Assembly: GCA_017163975.1 (NCBI GenBank)
Contig: JAFFSR010000351.1
Location: 3,741,501-3,805,500 of the forward strand
Source: Anastatus disparis
Taxonomy: Eukaryota > Arthropoda > Insecta > Hymenoptera > Eupelmidae
Length of the DNA: 64,000 bases
Direction of reading: 5' to 3'
Shown: piece after piece, positions 1-10,960 of the stretch
Layout: the number at the start of each line of letters is the position of its first letter
Position numbering within the stretch: position 1 is the first letter of the stretch
Notes under the pieces: model-generated
What the model saw: only the letters and a program-made list of their open reading frames with translations
Database searches by the model: none
What the model was told of the DNA's origin: nothing
Made by a program: the position numbers and the translations under genes

Positions 1-2
1 GT

Positions 3-563
3 GTGATGAAACAATTCGTTAAAGCTTTAGACAAAGATAGCCAGTGCTTCAAATACTTGGAAAGTAAATTTCCAAGTAAATCAGATGCAAAATTGAAGGA
101 AGGTATTTTTGACGGTCCTGAAATTAGAAAAATGATGGCTGATGACCAGTTCATTAGTTCCATGACAAACATTGAGAAAGCTGCATGGCTTAGCTTTAAG
201 GAAGTTACTGAAAACTTTTTGGGTAATCGCAGAAGCCCAAATTATAAAGTAATTGTATCTAAAATGGTTGAGAACTATGGGAATATGGGTTGCCTAATGA
301 ATTACAAACTACATTTTCTGCACAATCACTTGGATAGTTTTCCTGAAAACTGTGGCGATTATAGCGAAGAACAGGGAGAGCGTTTTCACCAAGACATTAA
401 AGTAATAGAGAAGCGTTATCAGGGTAGATGGGATGCTAGTATGCTGGCCGACTACTGCTGGATGTTGAAAAGAGATTGTAAAACTACTGGGAAAAAACGT
501 AAAAAGAAACCTTTGCACCGATCATTTGATGAGAAACGTGTAAGGTATAGTAAGAAAAAATAA
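3..563 (+). CDS. Conserved repeat-associated protein, C-terminal part (5' end outside the window)
   Basis: Open frame of 186 codons that reaches the window edge, so the N-terminus is probably missing; the first ATG is at position 6. The C-terminal half has a distinctive block with FHQDI, RYQGRWD and DYCWMLKRD (about residues 128-157), followed by a strongly basic tail rich in Lys/Arg (KKRKKK). I recognise this block from many uncharacterised arthropod proteins that occur in multiple copies and tend to sit in repetitive DNA, but I cannot assign an enzymatic function. There is no signal peptide or membrane segment. The frame is uninterrupted in the visible part, unlike the Maverick genes to its right. 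It is separated from them by a tandem repeat array, so it need not belong to the same element. Confidence 0.55.
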   Translation: MMKQFVKALDKDSQCFKYLESKFPSKSDAKLKEGIFDGPEIRKMMADDQFISSMTNIEKAAWLSFKEVTENFLGNRRSPNYKVIVSKMVENYGNMGCLMNYKLHFLHNHLDSFPENCGDYSEEQGERFHQDIKVIEKRYQGRWDASMLADYCWMLKRDCKTTGKKRKKKPLHRSFDEKRVRYSKKK

Positions 564-630
564 ACGGTATGAAGTTTGGTTTGTTTTACAAGAATTTTGT
601 CGATTTTACCTTCAAATAACCTTCACTATG

Positions 631-1200
631 AGGTGATGGAGTCAAACGGACCACGGATTCGGATTCGGCGACCCCAAAAACATATATGTATACTGTTAAA
701 CCTTGGTTGCCGTTAATTTTGGAAATTTGACCTTGACCTGACCTTGACCCTAAGGTGATGGGGTCAAATGGACCACGGATTCGGAATCAGCGACCTCAAA
801 AACATATATGTATACTATTAAACCTTGGTTGCCGTTAATTTTGGAAATTTGACCTTGACCTGACCTTGACCCTCAGGTGATGGGGTCAAACGGACCACGG
901 ATTCGGATTCGGCGACCCCAAAAACATATATGTATACTGTTAAACCTTGGTTGCCGTTAATTTTGTAAATTTGACCTTGACCTGACCTTGACCCTGAGGT
1001 GATGGGGTCAAATGGACCACGGATTCGGAATCAGCGACCTCAAAAACATATATGTATACTGTTAAACCTCGGTTGCCGTTAATTTTGTAAATTTGACCTC
1101 GACCTGACCTTGACCCTGAGGTAATGGGGTCAAATGGACCACGGATTCGGAATCAGCGACCTCAAAAACATAAGGTATATATGGTCTGGTCCGTGGGTTT
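631..1200. repeat. 122-bp tandem repeat array, about 4.5 units
   Basis: The phrase AGGTGATGG-GGTCAAA recurs at 631, 753, 875, 997 and 1119, a constant period of 122 bp. Each unit contains GACCACGGATTCGG, ACATATATGTATACTGTTAAACC and GACCTTGACCTGACCTTGACC. Units differ at only a few positions. The array abuts the truncated end of the capsid-like gene at about 1228, so it may mark a rearrangement breakpoint of the Maverick-like element. Confidence 0.95.
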
Positions 1201-1227
1201 TGACATTTTTTTTTGTGTAGCTGTGTA

Positions 1228-1695
1228 ATCTTCAGTAAATCCAAGAATCATGCTCAGAGGAATGGACTCATCAAAGTAACCTGCAGTTTTTGTCAATTGC
1301 AATGTTTCTTCGACGTCAAGCCATACAGCGTTTTCAATAATCAAATTTTGACCAAGATTAAGAGAAATCCAATCTTTCATCAAACCTACATTCTTGCATT
1401 TATCGATTTCCACTACATTGATCTCATAGCGTATTTCTTCAAACATATGGCAGATGGCATTAATAACTTATTTCGTATTAGTTACGACATTTCCATTGCT
1501 TTTGACTAGCCTACCACAAATATGTAGTGAACTGCGTGATGGTAAGGGGCACAAACCTTGATGTGGAATAGCAAAGCGAATTTCGTCGCTGTTATTGAAG
1601 TTGGATGCTGAATATGGTTGATGTGCGTTTACTCCGTAATGCTCTACAGACTCATCAAACTTTACGGGGGACTTTATGCTCAGTATTTCTTTCAT
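1228..1695 (-). pseudogene. Maverick-type capsid-like structural protein, N-terminal fragment
   Basis: The minus-strand frame starts at the ATG at 1695 and runs about 155 codons to 1228, where it changes abruptly into unrelated sequence beside the 122-bp repeats, so the C-terminal part is lost. Conserved phrases visible are HAHQPYSASNFNNSDEIR, SRSSLHICGRL, FEEIRYEINVVEID and ESIPLSMILGF. They resemble a structural-protein family found in insect Maverick/adintovirus-like elements. That it is a jelly-roll capsid protein is inference. One in-frame TAA lies at about 1470. Just upstream of the ATG the minus strand reads a pyrimidine tract ending in TTTGCAG, which resembles a 3' splice site. Confidence 0.6.
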
Positions 1696-1889
1696 TTTTA
1701 TTTTTCTGCAAACAACAAAAGAAAACACAAGTTATTTTCCACAAGCTGCGACTCTTAGGCCTAGACTCTTTAAGAACTGAATGTTTCGCCGTGTTAGCGT
1801 TTTGTCTGCTTTCCGCCGACTGATGACTGGGCGCCATCGTGAACTGTTTATATTGCCTCTTCCAACTTTAGAATTGTATAAGATTCCCA

Positions 1890-2300
1890 TCACGTTTGTT
1901 TCAGATGTAATCTGACAGTAATTATTACTCCCCGAAAATTAACTAATTGTCCGTCTTGATCGACTAAACGCACTTGAATTTGATCTATGCTTTTGACGGC
2001 GATCGGAAGGTAAATGACTGGTGACGGAACTTCAATGATCTTATATCCTGGCGGTACTGCTGGAAAAAACTCGTGTATTGTGTGCACTCGCTAACCGTTT
2101 ACGTAGGCACCCGAGGTGATATTACACTCGACTCGTAGAGCGTTGACTTTCAATATGGCTACTGGTAGATCGGAGTCGTGAGTAATTTCTGCTGGAAGAA
2201 CGATTTCAGTGAGACCCAACAAAGCGCCAATAGAATCTGGCGGTCAAAATCGATGGAGTGGCTGCACGTTTTTACACTGCAAAGCGTATTACTATTATGT
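1890..2300 (-). pseudogene. Second Maverick capsid-like protein, C-terminal fragment
   Basis: One minus-strand frame covers about 135 codons and ends at the natural-looking stop at 1890. Motifs visible in order are [49 protein letters not shown] and [16 protein letters not shown]. The VRLVDQDG...FRG ending is typical of a Maverick/adintovirus late structural protein, probably a capsid or penton-like component; the exact role is inferred. In-frame TGA (about 2245) and TAG (about 2092) codons interrupt it. The N-terminal half is missing, because the frame meets the protease remnant at about 2310 through a deletion junction. Confidence 0.55.
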
Positions 2301-2315
2301 TCTCCTCTAAAATCA

Positions 2316-3262
2316 AATGCTTCTCAAAAATTTGGAATTTTCAATATCTTAGCGTATTTTGTGATATCTGCATCGGTAAGTGCTCGGTTCGGTAACCTTA
2401 TCTCGAGCGACTTTTTTTTTCTTAAACCTCTACCATTGAATGGCTTTAGGCGAAGGCCGAGTCCTGTCTTATGCGGTTTCAAATAAAGACCTTTACGGAG
2501 AGCTATTTCTTCTACTTTTTTATTATGTCTTTTATTCTACTCTAGAAGATTTTTTGCAGCTTCCACATCGTTAACTGCTTTGGCTATTCCAGCAGCACCT
2601 CCTGTGATACCACCAGCAGCACTCAACCCAGCCAATAGTAACATAAGAAACGGTAAAAATCCACCAATTTTAGACGAGATAGGTAATATGCGAGGAATCT
2701 GAACGTTCTTTTTACCACCAGCAGCTTTAATAGCACTGCGTGCACCCTTTAAGACTGACATAATGACTTTACGAGCACATTTGCTAGGAACTATTGACTT
2801 GGAAGCAGCCTTTACTATATTATTTAGACTTATCGTGGTTGGCTTCTTTTTCTTTCTCTTTCTTTTATCTCTTCTTTTTTTCATTCCCATACCAAATGTA
2901 GATTTTAATTTCATAGCGTTTGTAACAGCGTAAGCAGCCGCTTTTTCTCTCAATGTTGCGTCTTTAGAAATTACCCTTTGCAGGGCTTTGTTTGCTAATT
3001 CTTTGTCTGCAGCGTTTCTGGCTTCAATGTTCTAACGATTTTTTGAATAAGCTATATCGTGTTCTTTACACGCTTTGTCGAGAGGATTGATACCTGGATC
3101 TCCTCGAGCCAATCGCTTAGCTAATTTTGTACCAGGACCACAATACTGATATCCAGGAATATGAAGTTCGATTGGAAGGCTGTTAATTAATTTGTTAAGA
3201 AAACCACGCCCGCGCCGACGTTTTCGATAGTGTATGATCATCACCTTACGGAGGCTACACAA
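2316..3262 (-). pseudogene. PLA2 domain / basic pX-like core / protease N-terminus (Maverick late gene), broken
   Basis: A single minus-strand frame can be followed for about 315 codons. The start is probably the ATG at 3241, with an in-frame upstream ATG at 3262. It begins with a basic leader (YRKRRRGRG), then a phospholipase A2-like domain with YCGPGTKL, GDPGINPLDKACKEHDIAY and the HD catalytic pair, as in parvovirus VP1 and adintovirus PLA2 domains that act on endosomal membranes during entry. Next come a very basic stretch (KKRRDKRKRKKKK) and a hydrophobic Gly/Ala segment (FLPFLMLLLAGLSAAGGI), resembling adenovirus pX/pVI-like core peptides. A GLYLKPHKTGLGL block follows, then LPNRALTDADITKYAKIL, the start of an adenain-like maturation protease. 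TAG codons at about 3030 and 2537 and a TGA at about 2324 break it, and the protease catalytic part is deleted. Confidence 0.7.
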
Positions 3263-3342
3263 AGACTAATGCTCATGAGGGTATATGAGCTCTCTATTTA
3301 TACTAAATCGAATAGTTAAACTCTTGATTAAATAGTAACCAC
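3263..3342. promoter_or_regulatory. Divergent intergenic region between the PLA2 gene and the ATPase gene
   Basis: Only about 80 bp separate the divergently read PLA2-type gene and packaging ATPase gene. The stretch contains TATTTATACTAAAT at about 3296 and is AT-rich, which is consistent with a shared bidirectional late promoter. This is inferred from arrangement only. Confidence 0.3.
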
Positions 3343-4045
3343 ATGAAATTTAAAGAGCAATCCATCAAGCTCCCGATACTAAATTTTGACATTGTCGTGG
3401 AACAAGACAAAAAGCCGAAGAGACATGGAGAGTTACTTCCAGACAGCATTCGAGCTATGTTTTGTGGACCATCTAATTGCGGAAAAACTAATAGTTTGCT
3501 TGCCATAATTGCACATCCTAACGGACTAAGATTCAAGAATATATATGTCTACTCTAAGTCTCTTAATCAACCAAAGTATAAGTTTCTGAAGCAGCTTCTT
3601 GAACCAATAGATGGCATACAATACTTTGCATTTAGTGAACATGAATCAGTCATATCACCGGATAAAGCGTTACCGAATTCTATAATGATATTTGATGATG
3701 TGGCCTACGAGAAACAAGATAACGTCAGAGCATATTTCTGCATGGGTAGCCATAAAAACGTTGATTGTTTCTATCTCTGCCAGTCTTACGTTCACGTACC
3801 AGTACATCTTGTAAGAGATAATATTAATTTATTGGTGATATTTCGGCAGGATGACAAGAATGTAAAACATTTATGTGACGATCATGTGAATTCGGACATG
3901 ACTTATGTGCAGTTTAAAAATTTATTCACAATGTTGATCGGATGATAAATATGGTTTTTTAAGGATTGACAAAGATAGTCTGATCAATGCTGGCAGGTAC
4001 AGAAAGGGCTACGACAGTTTTGCTATAAACATAGAGCGTACTTAG
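3343..4045 (+). pseudogene. FtsK/HerA-type genome-packaging ATPase of a Maverick-like element
   Basis: The ATG at 3343 opens a 200-codon frame with Walker A GPSNCGKT (about residue 43) and Walker B-like SIMIFDD (about residue 118). A later CQSYVHVP/INLLVIFRQDD block matches the A32/FtsK-HerA packaging ATPases of Mavericks, adintoviruses and other double-jelly-roll viruses. Its role is ATP-driven packaging of the genome into the capsid. The frame stops at 3943-3945, but the neighbouring frame carries a convincing C-terminal continuation (DKYGFLRIDKDS...GRYRKGYDSF) from 3941 to about 4045. A single frameshift at about 3940 therefore removes the last roughly 35 residues. The core motifs themselves look intact. 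Confidence 0.85.
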
Positions 4046-4086
4046 TATTATGGTAACAATCTGCGATTGAACACTGAATCGTTAAG

Positions 4087-5013
4087 ATGACTGATTCTCA
4101 ACGAAAGAAAAATATACTTCATTAACTTATAAAAGCACGAAATGCCGTTAAGCGCAAATATAATTTGTTGGAGTATGGAAAGAAGAATTTCGAAAAAGCA
4201 ATAGAACAAACTTTCAAACCAATAGTCGATCCACTACAGAAACTCGTTCAAACATCTGCTATTCATCCTAAGACCAAAGAAAAAGTCACTGAAACTATGA
4301 GTACCAATGATACGTTCAACAACTCTTCTATGGAGTCAGATGGGTCATTCTTGAACGATACTGTTATACATCAAATGGACACGGAATTCGAATCAGCTGA
4401 GAGTGAAGGTAACGAAGATGATCATGTTAACAAATACTTTCTTAAGCTCAAACGGAATGAAACTAACGATTTGGATAAGATTTATGGTGTTCGTAAAGAA
4501 GGCAATAATTATCGAATAGGATACTCGTCTATTCACTTTGAAAATGATCACATAAGGGTCAAGGATGTCAAATATCCGAAAACAGAGGGGTTATTAGAGC
4601 TACTTTTTGTAAAACAACACGACCTAAAAAAAGTAAGTTCGGATGATAAGCAAAATTATAAACATATTCTCGAGGCTACAAGTGCTCACAGGAAACGTTT
4701 TAAAAGTAATGAATCGCTCCGTGTTCACAAAAACAGCAATAAATTCAAGACCTTAATAGCTCCTATGTTTAAAACTGGCTCTGGTTTATTACCTAGGTAC
4801 AAAATTGCAAGAAAAAATACAAGAATGGACTACATCTACTGGGATGATCCCAATGATCTCGTTGATCGATTGTGATTACTCATTGCTGAGCAAGAAGCTG
4901 GGAATCCAAGTCATACTAATGAGATTCACTCTATCATCGAAGAACTGCGTGAAGCTGCCTATATATATTCAGCTGTAACTGAATCTTTGATACATTTTCA
5001 AGATGAGTGTTGA
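4087..5013 (+). pseudogene. Conserved Maverick protein of unknown function (YWDDPNDLVDRL family)
   Basis: An ATG at 4087 opens a frame broken by TAA at 4123-4125, then open from 4126 to a TGA at 4873-4875, and continuing in the same frame to TGA at 5011-5013. Recognisable blocks are ARNAVKRKYNLLEYGKKNFE near the N-terminus, an acidic low-complexity middle (about residues 95-115), YGVRKEGNNYRIG, and YIYWDDPNDLVDRL followed after the stop by NEIHSIIEELREA. I recognise this as a protein regularly encoded in insect Maverick elements; its function is not known to me. It overlaps the next start codon (5003) by 11 bp, typical of compact virus-like gene packing. Confidence 0.6.
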
Positions 5014-5395
5014 CGTGTTTGGACGCAACCTTAAACGAAGTGAAGGTGGTCGAGGCCCGCCTGGTGTAGGATTTAAAATCACATCTGATGGTCAATATGA
5101 TTCAGATAACAAGAGGTTGTGCAATGTGACATCACCTAATCAACCAAACGAAGCCGTGAATTTTGAAACTTTACAGCGCATCATACGAGTAGAATTAGAA
5201 AAAGTCTTGAATATTTTATTTTTTTTGAAAAGTGATCATAAAAATTTGGACGAAATTGTAAATAAGCTTGGTAGTAGGCTTTTTCAAAACAACGAGGAAC
5301 TCAAGAGTATAAAAGAAGCATTGTCACAACTAATTCATAACAGTCATTCAATAACTATTGATGCAACGACGAAGAGTAGTGGAAGAGCTTCATAA
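5003..5395 (+). CDS. Maverick-associated protein with GPPG...DGQYD N-terminal motif (possible fibre-like protein)
   Basis: The ATG at 5003 opens 130 codons. The N-terminus has GRGPPGVGFKITSDGQYD followed by NKRLCNV, a motif conserved in insect Maverick elements. The rest is predicted helical or coiled-coil (repeated Leu/Ile spaced with Glu/Lys), which fits a trimeric fibre or tail-like protein, although that role is inference. The last residues lie over the point where the integrase frame begins, and the normal integrase N-terminus is absent there. The C-terminus of this protein may therefore also be affected by a deletion at about 5350. Confidence 0.5.
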   Translation: MSVDVFGRNLKRSEGGRGPPGVGFKITSDGQYDSDNKRLCNVTSPNQPNEAVNFETLQRIIRVELEKVLNILFFLKSDHKNLDEIVNKLGSRLFQNNEELKSIKEALSQLIHNSHSITIDATTKSSGRAS

Positions 5396-6278
5396 GCCTA
5401 CTCGTCGAAATTATCCTCGACGAAAGTTTGATGTGCGAGGTTTAGACGAAACATGGCAAGCAGATCTAATGAAAATGCAACCTCATTCCAAAGAGAATAA
5501 ACGCTTCAATTACATGCTTACCTGCATAGATGTATTTTCAAAAGATGCATGGGCCGTTCCTGTAAAGCAAAAAACTGGGAAAAATGTTACAGAGGCAATG
5601 GAGTCTATTCTAAGTAAGGGTCGAGTACCTAAAAATTTACAGACAGATAGAGGCAAGGAATTCTATAACACGAATTTTCAAAGTCTTATGAAAAAGTTCC
5701 AAATTAATTTATATTTAACGTATAGCAATCTCAAAGCTTCTATTTGTGAACGTTTCAATCGTACATTGAAAAATAAAATGTGGCCGCAGTTCAGCCTACA
5801 TGGAAATTATAAATGGCTCGATATCTTACCTGAATTAATAGCAGCTTACAATGATACAAAGTATTGAACTACCGGTATGAGGCCAAACGAAATCACTGCT
5901 AGCAACGAAGCAGAAGTTCTTAGACGCTTTAATAAAAAAAAAGTAATTTCTACTAAAAAGGCTAAATTTAAAGTCGGTGATGAAGTAAGAGTGAATAAAG
6001 TTAAACAGTTATTTGAGAAAGGATATACACTCAACTGGTCTACGGAGATATTCACAGTAAGTAAAGTCGCAGCAACGAAACCAGTAACTTACCATCTTAA
6101 GGATCATAAAGATCAACCTATCACTGGTGACTTTTACGAACAAGTGTTGCAGAAAGCAATGTATCCTGACATGTATCTTGTAGAAAAAGTTGTTAAAAAA
6201 CGTGGTGATAAATTCTATGTAAAGTGGTTGGGATTCGATGATTAACACAATAGCTGGATCGATAAATTTGATATTTAA
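5358..6278 (+). pseudogene. Retroviral-type DDE integrase with chromodomain-like C-terminus, N-terminally truncated
   Basis: One frame runs from about 5358 to 6278, interrupted by TGA at 5865-5867 and TAA at 6243-6245. The rve core has DDE residues in WQADLMKM, LQTDRGKEFYN and ICERFNRT. An SH3-like basic block follows (KFKVGDEVRVNK), and the end (YLVEKVVKKRGDKFYVKWLG, then NSWI after the second stop) resembles a chromodomain. Integrases of this type insert Mavericks and adintoviruses into host DNA. The zinc-binding N-terminal part expected in the family is missing: the frame starts directly at the HKPTRRNYPRRK linker, implying a deletion. It is convergent with PolB. Confidence 0.85.
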
Positions 6279-6913
6279 AAATGAATAAAGAGAAAATGGT
6301 AAGGGCCCCCTCACCTACGCTCTCTACCTGTGAGGAAAAACCAATGAATTCATCATTTGTTAATCTTATACGATGAATGAGTTCACTGTATAGGACTAAC
6401 TCATGACTCGTTTTCCTTCCATGAATTTTCTCTTTATTTTATTTATTCTATTTTTATTTTATACATGCGTTTATTCAATACATGTTTTATTTAATACATA
6501 TTTTATTTCTTACATTAAACATAATTGAATACAAAATTTAAATTTATGATCTCCAAGATATGATAAAAATAGAGCATACTTATTAGCCTTTGCTGCCATT
6601 TTTTCATATAAGTTTTCATTTTTTTCAAGTGCCTTGCATACTCGTTCTGGCAGGAATACTTGAAATTTTTGATCAATTACAACGACGATTCTTAGGTACT
6701 CACTTTTCTAACCTCCGTTACCATGTATTTTGGTCCTATTTCCAACTCAAATAAACTTTTCTTTGGAAGATAGGTGCTGGCACAAATTCTATTCAACATA
6801 GCTAAGTCCTTTCTGAAAAGCTAGAAATTGCTATACTTTTTATAATAAATAAAAATAATCTAAGTACTTACCTTGCAATGTAACTATTTTCTTTTTTAAA
6901 CTTTAAGAAATTT
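6279..6913. other. Convergent intergenic region between integrase and PolB
   Basis: AT-rich, with no supported gene. AATAAA occurs at about 6284 on the plus strand just after the integrase frame, and several TTTATT (minus-strand AATAAA) lie at 6430-6510, which would suit poly(A) signals for the two convergent genes. A short GC-rich patch with GGGCCCCC lies at about 6303. Confidence 0.4.
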
Positions 6914-9900
6914 TTAGACTCGTAGCTTTTTGTTCGGAGGTTGTCCGTCTTCTTGCTCGTCGACTGAACGAATATGCTCTGTACTCAGTGAGCGCTCCTT
7001 ATGTAGACCTTCTCCCCTCTCAGTAGTTGCCCCCACTGCTTCATGCAGTCCTTCTCTCTCCTCAGCTGCCCCTACTACATCTGAGATTGGCTCCCCCTCC
7101 TCTTCGAATAACATCGCTGCTCGTAGAATAACTTCATCGTCCTCGTCAGGCATTATGCTGTAATGCCCCCAAGGAAGTGTGTCTGTGCCGCTTGAAAGCA
7201 AGACACGTTTGTCATCATGACGACTTAAAGCTACTTTCTCTTGTCTCTCCGTTTGAATAATGTGACATTTAGATCGTATGTTATTCTGATAACATTTTAC
7301 TGTGGAGATGTCGAAAAGACAAGTTCGATAGTTTTCAAAGTCGATTCGTGTTTTTAGAACAGCTGCTTTGATCCCTTTTGCCTTTTTAATAGGTTTCACA
7401 TTCTGGATACGAATGGCATACATTTTACTACGTAAACCAATGAATTCCATCATTACATTCCCACTACATTCATCTTTCATAAGGCCGATGACTTTTTTAT
7501 TCTTACAAGGTAATCCAAATTGATTTTCTACAGGATAGTCTGACGTATCGAACTTGTCAATATCCTTCTCCATAATTTCATATATATTAACTCCTTGAAT
7601 CTCATATATAAGACTGTCTATATCTGTGTATAAGAGCTTACAACGATCACTAATTTGTCGTTTCATATAATAATAGTGAAAATCGTAAATGAGTGTCTTC
7701 GATATGTCAAGCACGCAAAGTGCAATGTAGATATGCTTTCTAATAGTGATCGATGTTCGAGCAAGTTGTACTGCAACGAGATTTTCATCAAAGATTGAAT
7801 GACTGTGAAAATTCGGTTTAGCGATGAATGCCTCTGCACTTGTTTTCTCTCATTTTCCATGGTTTTGCCGTATACCGCATTAATCATGAGTTTAAAAAAC
7901 AATTTTTCAAACTCATTTCGTGCCCCTTTTCTCTTCCCAGTGTTGAGATCAACATACAATTTTAACCAAGCACTTTGCCAAAACTGTAGCACACAATGAA
8001 CCTTTTTTAGAATGAGCCCGTGCTTAATGGCTTGCTTGAGTGCTCTATAATATATTACATAGCGTTTTTTGTCATGCAGAGTAGTTAAAAGTTTCTTCTG
8101 CTTACCATCACGAGGAACTTCATGATCTGGACACAATAGGAGATCTTTCTGACTATCGTGTAACGCTACTGGATAATCTAAATCTACTTCTAAGATGAAG
8201 CCAATATCTGAATCATCTGGAATATTAAGTAAATTCTTCTCATTGAAATTGCGAGCCTACTTGAGATCATTGGTCGGTAGACACTCTGTCATAGCCCATC
8301 CATTCAGATTAATGGCATCATAATACATAAGATATTTTTCTTCTTCATTAGGATTGTTATCTTTACCCATGAATTCATTTTGCTTTTGCATAACTGTTAC
8401 TATATTGACTAACACCACCTCTTATACCTTTTTCAATAAACATTAGCATGTCTATATGTGTTATGAGTTCAAGTTGAACTTTTGTATATTTTAACATAGC
8501 ATCCCATGTTAAATCAGAAGTTGTGAAATAATGTACGGGATCCAATACATATGCAGCAATACATGTAAACCTAAAGTTTTCAAAAATATCAGTCGAAAGC
8601 AGTACATCTGTCTTAAGGTACAAATCCGAATATTCACCGAGTGTTGTAATACCAAATGTTTCCCATACACATTTGGCATGATCGTAGTCGACTTGAGTGA
8701 TATCACTCTCAGTGAGCTTACTGAAAGAATCATCTTTAGATGGCAGCTGCTCATCTTTCAAATTGTCAAAGGAACTTACGTAATCGTAAGGAAAAATGTC
8801 ATTTCTTAACAACAACTCAATTTGATTTGTTGAGTAACCACTCTTCTGAAATACTGAACTAGTAATATCAAGTTTATCCAAATATGATGCAAGTTTTTCG
8901 AGAGTGGATGGCATAAACCTGAACAAATCTAAAAATCTAAAATTGATGTCACTATTTTTCACATATTTTGTGAATGATAAATAACGTTATTTGTTCTCTG
9001 CAATAAGTTTTACACGTCCCTCCAGAGCAGTCGCAAGTTCTTTTCTAATGAAATGTGAATCATAACCATTCTAATTATGAAAGATTACTGGTATAAACCT
9101 TGCATCTTTAAAATTAATGTTACAGGCTTTATGAGCAGCTCCTCTATCTAAAAATAAATTATATATTATAAATATAATAATGATGATAAGTGAAAAGAAA
9201 AAAATGATAGCATACCGTCCCGTAAGATGACAATGATCTCTAACTTTTTTATCATTTTCCGAAAACACTTTCTCACAGATGTGACACTCTTCAGCTGCTA
9301 TAAATTCTTCTACTTTTTCAGCTGTGAGCTCCATTGGTATTGGATTTTCACACAATATTTTTAATTCATCAACCAGGCCCTTAAGTTCCTGGATGAACCA
9401 TTCAGCAGGAGTCAAAGTACCTTCTTCTGGCTGTCTATAACTTTTATAGATGGATCTTTCATCATCGAAACTACATTCAAGGCAACAACCAATGCTGTAA
9501 GCCTGATACTGTTGAAAGACTCGTGTATCGTCTTCTACGAGTTTTAAAAGGCATTCAAAATCTGCATAAATTACGTATGGTACTTTTATTTGTCGATGAT
9601 AGCCGTTAAAGAAAAGGAGATTATTTTCTTTTGAAGGCAACTGAATTCCACCCTTGTTCAATGCTACACAGTCAATCTCATGATTTCATAATCATTCTTC
9701 TTTATTGAAAAAATTTAAACATCTGTCACAAATGTAATGGTGTTTTTTATTATCTGTTAATTGCTTTCTTACCAATCGTGATAAATTTTTTATCCGTACA
9801 TAGTGAAATCGTGGCTGAGGCCTTGCATCATCGTAATCGTCATCTTTATTTTCTTCTTCATCTTTATCGATATAATGATCTTCAAGAAGAAGTAAATTTA

Positions 9901-10960
9901 CGTGCCGCTCTTTTTTTAAAGAGGTTACATGACAGGGATGCGCTTTATAAGTCTGTCCGCTTTTTTTGAAAATATATAAATTAATAGAAATATCATTTTG
10001 CTTTTCAAATTTACTTATTTGTTTCGGCATCACTGGGAACTCTATCCCGTCAAAGTTAAGATTCTATGCGAAGCGATGGTATAAACTTACTCGATGCGCA
10101 TTATCTTCTTGAGGATACAATGCGGATAAAATTTCCCATTCGAAACATTGATCACCATCATTTTGTACATTGACGCGGGCTTTCTTCTGTAAAATTTCGA
10201 TTGGTAGTGCAATGTAAGAACTACCACTCAATGGATTAAATTTATTAATATTTACTGCTAGACTTAAAATCTCTTGCAATGTCCATCCAGAATCTTTTTG
10301 TTCGAATTCTTCTATTTGTAGTAAAATCGGCTGTCTCACAAGCTCGTTAAACCACTGCTTGATATCCGTCGTTTGATAAATTGATGCGTTCTCAGTATTG
10401 AAGTATATCACCTCGGCAATCACACCTTCACTTTTCTGCATTATATATTCAGCCAATAATTCAGTGTTAACTTTTAAGGCATTGTACTCATTGAGGGCAG
10501 TGGCAATTTTTTATTCAAAGAGAGTTTGAGCATCGTCCATAAACGAGACAATATCCAGATGTGCAAGATTCGTAATGACACCAGATCTTACACGTCTCAC
10601 GAATGCCGATAACATATCATCCCATTGTACTCTTTCGTTCAATGGCTTCTCTTGACTCCTCCTAACCTCTTGTTCTGCATCAAGTGTTGGTAATATTGGA
10701 TCCTGCAGTCGCCCACCCGTCTTCAACAAATTCCGGAGCCTGCACTTAATCGTAAGAAGATGTGTCATAGACGTTTCACATTTTTTCTTCTTGGATCTGC
10801 ATAGTTCAGCCACTATAAACGCTCTCAGCGTGCGTATATCCTCCATGTTTAAATTAAACCATGATTGTATATCGCTTACGTCAGCATCACCTTCCTCAAT
10901 GTAATCCAGAGACTTCCAGAGTAAATTCACCGTCTCAGCAAAATCCTCCCGAGAACTCAT
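6914..10960 (-). pseudogene. Protein-primed family B DNA polymerase (PolB) of a Maverick/adintovirus-like element
   Basis: The minus-strand gene starts at the ATG at 10960 (MSSRED; the same start is used by the second PolB at 63182). In order it carries: a conserved N-terminal domain; DSGWTLQEIL and YICDRCL blocks; exonuclease motif YADFECLL (about 9570); a zinc-finger-like CHIC...DHCHLTGR...HKACN (about 9290-9120); palm motif B KLMINAVYGKTMEN (about 7880); motif C as YTDIDS (about 7625), where YTDTDS is usual; GLMKDE...FIGLRSKMYA; and an acidic C-terminal tail ending PPNKKLRV, possibly nuclear-localising. It replicates linear genomes from a protein primer. It is dead: in-frame stops at about 10511, 10064, 9692/9686, 9071, 8989 and 8260, and frameshifts at about 8380 and 7720. 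Confidence 0.88.
9144..9215 (-). other. Probable 72-bp GT-AG intron inside PolB
   Basis: Between the zinc-finger halves HCHLTGR and GAAHKACN the minus strand reads G|GTATGC at 9216/9215, then an AT/pyrimidine-rich stretch ending TTTTTAGATAG. Using the second AG (9145-9144) restores the expected frame. Read through without splicing, it would give an implausible 24-residue Ile/Phe-rich insert. Length and composition fit a short insect intron; no transcript evidence is available. Confidence 0.55.

Noticed and set aside
2178..2486. Plus-strand 102-codon ORF
   Set aside because: Antisense to the better-supported capsid/protease remnants on the minus strand.
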